The notes under the pieces: model-generated
What the model was told of the DNA's origin: nothing
Databases searched by the model: none
What the model saw: only the letters and a program-made list of their open reading frames with translations
From: JALENY01 sp036310185
GTDB lineage: Bacteria > Bacillota > Clostridia > Lachnospirales > Lachnospiraceae
Reading direction: 5' to 3'
Length of the DNA stretch: 48,860 nucleotides
Assembly (NCBI GenBank): GCA_036310185.1
Contig: JAXJSH010000053.1
Location: 1-48,860 of the forward strand
Translations under genes and position numbers: made by a program
Shown: one piece after another, positions 43,398 to 48,860 of the stretch
How the letters are laid out: every line of letters begins with the position of its first letter
Position numbering within the stretch: position 1 is the first letter of the stretch

Positions 43398-44261
43398 TTA
43401 CTGCAGCTTTTCACCAGTCAGCATCTCATAGCTCTGGAGATATTTATCAATCGTTTTCTGAACGACTTCCTCCGGAAGAGTCCAGTCGTTGCCCGGATTC
43501 TCTGTGAGCCAGTCACGTGCAAACTGTTTGTCAAAGGACGGCTGTCCGTGACCCGGTTCGTATTCGTCTGCCGGCCAGAATCTGGAACTGTCCGGTGTGA
43601 GCATTTCATCGCCGATTACAATGTTTCCGTTTTCGTCCAGACCAAACTCGAATTTTGTATCTGCAATAATGATACCGCGGCTCAGTGCGTAGTCAGCACA
43701 TTTTTTGTAAAGAGCAATGGTATAATCGCGCAGTTTTGCAGCATATTCTTCGCCTTTTCCCGGATAGTATTTTTCCAGATGAGCAATACTCTGTTCATAA
43801 GAAATGTTTTCGTCGTGGTCACCGATTTCTGCTTTTGTGGACGGTGTGTAGATCGGCTCTGGCAGTTTGTCAGATTCTTTCAGACCTTCCGGAAGTTTGA
43901 TGCCGCATACGGTGCCGTCTTTCTGATAGCTCTTCCAGCCGCTTCCTGTAATATAGCCGCGAACGATACATTCAACCGGAAGCATTTCCAGTTTTTTGCA
44001 CATCATACTGTTTCCGTCGAACTGGGGCTGCTGGAAAAATTCCGGCATATCTTTTACATCAGCGGAAATCATATGGTTCGGAAGAATGTCCTTGGTCAGG
44101 TCAAACCAGAATTTGGACATCTGAGTCAGAACGGTTCCTTTTTTGGTCACAACGTTGTTCAGGATAACGTCAAAACAGCTGATACGGTCGGTTGCTACCA
44201 TGATCAGGCTGTCACCGTTATCATAAATTTCACGGACTTTGCCTTCTTTGATCGGTTTCAT
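43398..44261 (-). CDS. purC: SAICAR synthetase (purine biosynthesis)
   Basis: Joins CAIR to aspartate with ATP, an early step of IMP synthesis. 287 residues; KEGKVREIYDNGDSLIMVATDRISCFDVIL at the start, RGYITGSGWKSY (~100-112), IIIADTKFEFG (~190-200) and the SRFWPADEYEPGHGQPSFDKQFARDWL signature near the C-terminus. GTGAGGTA precedes the ATG. Other pur genes are not in this window, so purC stands apart from the usual operon. No PurR-like or purine riboswitch element was recognised in its short upstream region. Confidence 0.95.
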   Translation of the reverse strand: MKPIKEGKVREIYDNGDSLIMVATDRISCFDVILNNVVTKKGTVLTQMSKFWFDLTKDILPNHMISADVKDMPEFFQQPQFDGNSMMCKKLEMLPVECIVRGYITGSGWKSYQKDGTVCGIKLPEGLKESDKLPEPIYTPSTKAEIGDHDENISYEQSIAHLEKYYPGKGEEYAAKLRDYTIALYKKCADYALSRGIIIADTKFEFGLDENGNIVIGDEMLTPDSSRFWPADEYEPGHGQPSFDKQFARDWLTENPGNDWTLPEEVVQKTIDKYLQSYEMLTGEKLQ

Positions 44262-44543
44262 CGCATATACCTCACTAATAATTTTGTTAAAGTTTCTTAT
44301 TTATATAGATAACCAGATTTTGCGACAAAAGGCAATATCAATTTTTATTTTTGTATATGTTTTATTCGAGAAGATAAAAATTCTGGTTTCTTTTGTTGGT
44401 TTTTATGAAAATACAAACTTCAAAAAGTTTTAAGAAGGCAGAAAAGAGGTTTTGTACGTGTAAAAAAGAAGGCTGCCGATCAACTGAAAATTCAGTGAAT
44501 ACAGACAGCCCTCTTTCTTGAGATTGATTAGTAATTTAATTTT
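44262..44543. other. Intergenic region between purC and the amylase gene
   Basis: An A+T-rich gap of 282 nt between a minus-strand gene start (purC) and a minus-strand gene end (amylase). It contains the purC promoter area, not resolved, and a terminator for the amylase gene: GGCTG / CAGCC (44471-44475, 44506-44510) extended by AAGAA/TTCTT, ending in six T residues on the minus strand. No other gene is seen. Confidence 0.5.
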
Positions 44544-47500
44544 TTATTTCCATGTATAATTCATTTTAGATGTAACGATATTGCCGGATGAATCCTTTAC
44601 ATCCACATAGATGGTATAAGTACCAGCGGAAGGATTACAGTATGCAGAATTACTGGTACTGTAGTCCCGGAACACTTTGGTTGTTCCGTTAATCACACGG
44701 TAAAAACGATATTGTAAGGTACCGTCTCCCTCAGCATCAACAGTGAATTTTACACTGGTTCCTTTTGCCTGTGGACTTGTCTTGTTTGCTGTAAAGGAGT
44801 TGATTGTAAGATCTCCCGCTGTCCAGGTATATTTCATAGAAGCGGTTACTACTTTTCCTGTTTCATCTTTTATATCTACAAAAATGGTATAGGTACCGGC
44901 TGATGGATTACAGTATGCTGTATTGGTAGTACTATAATCGCGGAATACTTTTGTTGTTCCATTAATTACACGGTAGAAACAATATTGAAGAGTACCGTCC
45001 CCGCCTTCTGCATCAACAGTGAATTTTACAGTAGTGCCTTTTGTCTGAGGGCTTATCTTATTTACTGTGAAAGAATTAATTGTAAGTGGGTTAGATGCAG
45101 CTTTCCATGTATATTTCATGGACACAGTCTGAATATTACCATTTTCATCTTTTACATCTACGTAAATCGTGTAATCACCAATTGGCGGGTTACAATAGGC
45201 AGAGTTGCTGGTGGTATAGTCACGGAATATTTTTGTCGTTCCGTTAATCACACGATAGAAACGATACTGAAGAGTACCATCTCCGCCTTCTGCATTAACC
45301 GTGAATTTTACGCTGGTACCTTGTGTCTGCGGTGATGTTTTATTTGCCGTGAAAGAATTAATTGTAATTGGGTTGGATGCAGTTTCCCATGTGTATTTCA
45401 TGGAAGTAGTTTCAACGGTACCGTTTTCATCTTTTACATCCACGTAGACGGTATATGTACCTGCTGTTCCCGGATTGCAGCTTGCAGTGCTGCTGGTGCT
45501 GTAATCGCTGAATGTAGTTGTTGTTCCGTTAACTGTGTAACGGAAACGATATTGAAGGGTTCCTTTTCCGCCTTCTGCACTGGCAGTGAATGTTACAGAA
45601 GTACCGGTTGTCTGCGGTGATGTTTTGTTTGCTGTGAAGGAGTTGATCTTAAGATCCGGAATGGTAATTACCACTTTAGACCAGCTTCCGTTTGCATACA
45701 GCATAGAGGTTCCGTTTGTGATATCCAGACCCGGTTCCATAGATGACGGATACTGATTGGTGCCATCACTGAAAATTACTTTTGCTGATGTCCAGCTGTC
45801 CGGCAGATTGTATGCATATAAACCATTGCCCAGACTTGTCATTTTTACACCCGGCCATGTTCCGTTGTTGGATGTCCCGCTTTCGTATGCGTAGCAGTAA
45901 ATTGTGCTGCTCCAGCCGAGTGAGTTGTAGAAGTATACATCATAGCTTCCGTCTATCAGATCGGACCAGTCATTACCCGGAGTCGGAGTTGGAGTCACGG
46001 TTACAGTCGGGGTTGGGGTTACAGTAGGAGTTGTAACTGCGACCTGAGACCAGCTGCCGTTGTTATAAAGCATGGACGTACCGTCTGTAATGTTCAGACC
46101 TGGTTCCATAGATGCCGGGTATTGATTGCTGCCGTCACTGAAGATTACCTGTGCGGATGACCAGCCGCTTGGTAAGTTGTATGCATATACATCCTGACCA
46201 AGGTTTGTCATTTTTACACCTGGCCATGTTCCGTTGCTGGATGTTTCGCCTTCATATGCGTAGCAGTAAATTGTGCTGCCCCATCCTGATGGTTTGTGGA
46301 AGTATATATCATAGCTTCCGTCTACCAGATCCATCCAGTCGTCATCGTCGCCCGGAGTTGGCGTTACGGTCGGAGTCACAGTCGGTGTATAGCCTTCCTT
46401 GTAAAGCACGGCGATACCGGATGAACCGATTTTACCGGACATAGTGGTTGATGTAACAGTCCATTTTTCACCGGTGATTGCATCTACATATGTACCTGCC
46501 TGAGTTGTACTTCCGCCATTTGGTACGGTAACGCTAAAGTTGCTGCCGCTTCCGGCTACAACAACAGCACCGGTCTGACGGCAGACAACAGCACAGTTGC
46601 TTCCTGTTGTATAGTAGTCAGCCTGACCGTTCATGGCATTGTGGAAGTGGTTTACTTCGGCAACTTCCGGACTTGTAAAGTGAGTGCTTCCTTTCTGACC
46701 TGCACGGATACTTTCCTTGTTCGCAGAAGCTGGACGAGAGAAATATAATGCTGATATCTGGTTACGGCTTGCTGCAACTGCATATGCACGGTCAATTACG
46801 TTCTGGCTCATGCCATTGGAATATCCCCAATCCTGATTGTTTGACCAGGTATCGTGGCTTTCACCCCAATAGATCAATTTGCTGTTTGAAACGCCGCGGG
46901 CAGCCCAGTTACCAAATGATGTGGGTACAGTACCTGATGCAAATGCATCACGAAGTGTTTTTCCGTAATCACTGTCAGTAACTGTCATATATTTAGAATA
47001 CTCTACCATCAGAGATTCATTTCCACTATCTCTGTCATCTGGTCCTTTCAAAATCTCACCGTAGTGATAAAGTCCCTGACTGGTTACTGCTGGCCAGAAA
47101 TTACAGCCCTCACTTGGGAGCCCGATGTGTTTTGCAGCATCCCAACGGATACCATCTACACCGATTGACTGTAATTCTTTTATGTAGTTGCTGATAATAT
47201 TCTGTACGTCGCTGTTTTCAGAATTTAAATCATACATACCAATTCTGCCGTGGGTTACATGGTAACGATTGGTCCAGTCAATATTTCTGCCGCTGTCCAG
47301 ATCGTCGTGATGCCAGTAATCATTGTGGGATGATCGGCTCATGCTGGAATCTACATCGTAACCATCGCCTCTCATATGGTTGGCAACTACGTCTACGATG
47401 ACTTTAATTCCGTGCTTATCTGCTTCTTCACACAAAGACTGTAATTCTGCTTTGGTTCCAAGTGCATTGGTACTTACAGAAAAACTTTGTGGCTGGTATA

Positions 47501-47735
47501 ACATATACCATACACCATAGCTGTCATCTCTCTGTGCCGGAGAGGTCTGAACGGATGTAAATCCTGCTGCTGCGATATTGGGCAGCTCGGCTTTTATATC
47601 GTTATATTTCCAGTTAAAGCAGTGTAAGGTAACACCGTCCTGAATGTTGTCACAAAGACCATAATCTGTTGTAGCAGCCTCTGTGGTAACAGGTGTTGTC
47701 GTAACGTTTGTCACAACAAGTCCTGAAAATACCAT
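44544..47735 (-). CDS. Secreted alpha-amylase with two CBM26 and four C-terminal repeat domains (signal peptide frameshifted)
   Basis: GH13 alpha-amylase. DVVANH (115-120), nucleophile D199 in GIRWDAAKH, acid/base E227 in YHYGEIL and D295 in GESHDTW are intact. After the barrel, two CBM26 starch-binding modules (~470-560 and ~590-680) are joined by TPTPTVTVTPTPT linkers, then four ~95-residue repeats (INSFTANKTSPQ...YVDVKDENG...MKYTW) of a beta-sandwich type. The annotated frame begins in the middle of a signal peptide. The true start, with AAGGAG, is ATG 47797, but an A6 run (47777-47782) puts it out of frame; with A7 it would read MNYKAKKSIKSKLLCILLAF. So expression may need slippage, or this is a mutant or a sequencing error. 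Confidence 0.85.
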   Translation of the reverse strand: MVFSGLVVTNVTTTPVTTEAATTDYGLCDNIQDGVTLHCFNWKYNDIKAELPNIAAAGFTSVQTSPAQRDDSYGVWYMLYQPQSFSVSTNALGTKAELQSLCEEADKHGIKVIVDVVANHMRGDGYDVDSSMSRSSHNDYWHHDDLDSGRNIDWTNRYHVTHGRIGMYDLNSENSDVQNIISNYIKELQSIGVDGIRWDAAKHIGLPSEGCNFWPAVTSQGLYHYGEILKGPDDRDSGNESLMVEYSKYMTVTDSDYGKTLRDAFASGTVPTSFGNWAARGVSNSKLIYWGESHDTWSNNQDWGYSNGMSQNVIDRAYAVAASRNQISALYFSRPASANKESIRAGQKGSTHFTSPEVAEVNHFHNAMNGQADYYTTGSNCAVVCRQTGAVVVAGSGSNFSVTVPNGGSTTQAGTYVDAITGEKWTVTSTTMSGKIGSSGIAVLYKEGYTPTVTPTVTPTPGDDDDWMDLVDGSYDIYFHKPSGWGSTIYCYAYEGETSSNGTWPGVKMTNLGQDVYAYNLPSGWSSAQVIFSDGSNQYPASMEPGLNITDGTSMLYNNGSWSQVAVTTPTVTPTPTVTVTPTPTPGNDWSDLIDGSYDVYFYNSLGWSSTIYCYAYESGTSNNGTWPGVKMTSLGNGLYAYNLPDSWTSAKVIFSDGTNQYPSSMEPGLDITNGTSMLYANGSWSKVVITIPDLKINSFTANKTSPQTTGTSVTFTASAEGGKGTLQYRFRYTVNGTTTTFSDYSTSSTASCNPGTAGTYTVYVDVKDENGTVETTSMKYTWETASNPITINSFTANKTSPQTQGTSVKFTVNAEGGDGTLQYRFYRVINGTTKIFRDYTTSNSAYCNPPIGDYTIYVDVKDENGNIQTVSMKYTWKAASNPLTINSFTVNKISPQTKGTTVKFTVDAEGGDGTLQYCFYRVINGTTKVFRDYSTTNTAYCNPSAGTYTIFVDIKDETGKVVTASMKYTWTAGDLTINSFTANKTSPQAKGTSVKFTVDAEGDGTLQYRFYRVINGTTKVFRDYSTSNSAYCNPSAGTYTIYVDVKDSSGNIVTSKMNYTWK
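44550..45660 (-). repeat. Four tandem ~280-nt repeats encoding amylase C-terminal domains
   Basis: Four copies of a domain beginning INSFT(A/V)NK(T/I)SPQ and ending MKYTW or MNYTW. The last three are more alike than the first, showing recent duplication or homogenisation. Such repeats often anchor or bind carbohydrate at the cell surface; function here is inferred. Confidence 0.8.
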
Positions 47736-48201
47736 ACAAAAGGCTAAGAGGATGCATAAAAGTTTACTTTTTATGCTTTTTTAGCTTTGTAATTCATATT
47801 TTTCTCCTTGTATTGCGCATTATTCTGAAATATTAAAAAGAATATCGGGGAAAGGATTATGATGGTAAGATTTTGAATGTTTGTTAGAAATGTGGATAAG
47901 TCAGTTGTTTTATAAATCTTATATGAGCATCCGGAAGATGCGAAAAGAATTGTTCACCTCCTGTATTTATTTTCTGTTTTTTTGCGGTTTCTATTCTCCC
48001 CAGACTACTGACCGAACCGCTGTGTCAGTAAGAATCCTTTTCAGATAATTTACATTATTTGGAACACACAATCAAGTTGTAAAAACAATAACATAATGTT
48101 GTAAAATTAATAACTTCATACTAAAAAGCAAATATAATTGCAGTGGTTTTATATATGGCGGATAGAGAGAAAGCATTTTTGAGGAAATATGATGGCAATA
48201 T
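47736..48201. other. Amylase upstream region
   Basis: About 460 nt. It holds the frameshifted signal-peptide start (47797), a near-perfect minus-strand ribosome site AGGAGGTGA (47954-47962) with no ATG, GTG or TTG at the right distance, and a direct repeat GTTGTAAAA (48076-48084, 48098-48106) with a 22-nt period that may be a regulator site. A possible minus-strand promoter is TTGATT-N17-TAAATT near 48046-48075. No further gene is supported. Confidence 0.4.
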
Positions 48202-48244
48202 AAAAATCAGCACGATCCGTTTGAATGGGAAGTGCTGATTTTTT
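48202..48244. terminator. Terminator downstream of the rubrerythrin gene
   Basis: AAAAATCAGCAC / GTGCTGATTTTT, 12-bp stem with T-rich ends on both strands, 77 nt past the rubrerythrin stop. Confidence 0.8.
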
Positions 48245-48321
48245 ATAAAACAGATTATTTTTATTTTGGTAAGAATCAATATCAGATTCGTGAGTTGGAG
48301 CGATTTATGGGGAATTATATC

Positions 48322-48860
48322 TTAGCCAAAGTATCTTTCCAACAGACCTTTGAATGCCTTTCCGTGACGGGCTTCATCTCTTGCCATTTCATGCACCGTG
48401 TCGTGAATTGCATCCAGACCGGCTTCTTTTGCACGTTTTGCCAGATCAAATTTACCAGCGGTTGCGCCGTTTTCCGCGTCTACACGCATCTCCAGGTTTT
48501 TCTTTGTGCTGTCTGTTACCACTTCACCTAGGAGTTCTGCGAATTTTGAAGCATGTTCCGCTTCTTCGTAAGCAGCCTTTTCCCAGTAGAGACCGATTTC
48601 CGGGTAGCCTTCTCTGTGAGCCACACGGGCCATAGCCAGGTACATACCTACTTCAGAACATTCACCTTCGAAGTTTGCTCTTAAATCAGCGATAATGTCT
48701 TCGCTTACGCCTTTTGCCACACCAACCACATGTTCCGCAGCCCAGGTCATTTCGCCTTTCTGTTCTGTAAATTTATCAGCCGGAACTTTACATACCGGGC
48801 AGAATTCCGGTGCGGAATCTCCTTCATGAACATAACCACATACACTACATACAAATTTTG
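48322..48860 (-). CDS. Reverse rubrerythrin (partial, 5' end outside the window)
   Basis: At least 179 residues are visible and the start lies beyond the window edge. The N-terminal part is a rubredoxin-type iron site with CSVCGYVHEGDSAPEFCPVCK, and the rest a diiron four-helix bundle with EGECSEVGMYLAMARVAHREGY and YEEAEHASKFAELLGE, ending MARDEARHGKAFKGLLERYFG. The rubredoxin domain precedes the diiron domain, the reverse of classical rubrerythrin, as in clostridial reverse rubrerythrins that detoxify peroxide and O2 using NADH-derived electrons. Typical of strict anaerobes. Confidence 0.9.
   Translation of the reverse strand, partial: KFVCSVCGYVHEGDSAPEFCPVCKVPADKFTEQKGEMTWAAEHVVGVAKGVSEDIIADLRANFEGECSEVGMYLAMARVAHREGYPEIGLYWEKAAYEEAEHASKFAELLGEVVTDSTKKNLEMRVDAENGATAGKFDLAKRAKEAGLDAIHDTVHEMARDEARHGKAFKGLLERYFG

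Noticed and set aside
47920..47975. Small gene behind the minus-strand AGGAGGTGA at 47954-47962
   Set aside because: No ATG, GTG or TTG lies at a proper distance. A frame from an ATT stays open into MNYKAKKA-stop, but nothing about it looks like a protein.
47990..48045. Catabolite-repression (cre) site upstream of amylase
   Set aside because: A partial TGAC...GTCA symmetry exists near 48010-48030, but it does not match the cre consensus well enough to report.

Overview
The window reads as chromosome of a gut Firmicute of the Lachnospiraceae type (Blautia, Roseburia or Coprococcus relatives). The reasons are moderate G+C, strong GGAGG ribosome sites, T-box and yybP-ykoY leaders, HydF, a reverse rubrerythrin, a CBM26 alpha-amylase, and several small proteins of Lachnospiraceae style. 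I found no tRNA, rRNA, CRISPR array or intact insertion sequence. The family assignment is inference, since no database search was possible.

Layout. Positions 1-1.9 kb are a decayed accessory patch: the first ~45 residues of a phage-type holin, scraps of an Rhs-like polymorphic toxin, and a frameshifted M16 metallopeptidase. From 2 to 10.7 kb lies an amino-acid and C4-acid module: asparaginase (ansA) behind an NhaC-family antiporter, a NtrC-like regulator whose ATPase motifs are all destroyed, a LysR regulator, malic enzyme and aspartase (aspA). From 10.8 to 22.8 kb is a complete urea uptake and urease locus: AraC-type regulator, urtABCDE, a cytidylate-kinase-like protein, fused ureAB, ureC, ureE, ureF, ureG, ureD. 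AnsA, AspA and urease all release ammonia, so 2-23 kb looks like a nitrogen-acquisition neighbourhood. An Rpn-family nuclease follows.

From 24 to 31.3 kb are a nitronate monooxygenase-like enzyme with a palindrome at its promoter, and an isoleucine T-box leader driving ileS and, without a visible terminator between them, glycogen phosphorylase. From 31.4 to 38.2 kb a yybP-ykoY (Mn2+-type) riboswitch precedes a class A penicillin-binding protein. Then come a small unknown protein, a large TPR / Ala-Glu coiled-coil / P-loop ATPase protein, and rsmA. From 38.3 to 44.3 kb are a secreted DUF1002-like protein, hydF, an intergenic region rich in hairpins, a PTS-EIIC-like membrane protein, a small alarmone synthetase, a small acidic protein and purC. 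The right end holds a large secreted alpha-amylase whose signal peptide is frameshifted in an A6 tract, and a partial reverse rubrerythrin cut by the window edge.

The least expected signals are the Mn2+-type riboswitch in front of a PBP, the ATPase-dead NtrC-like regulator with three identical nonamer sites around its own and the nhaC promoter, a 12-unit degenerate 17-nt tandem repeat filling the ureF-ureG gap, the A6 frameshift in the amylase signal peptide, and a 21-bp perfect terminator-like hairpin just ahead of the lysR ribosome site.
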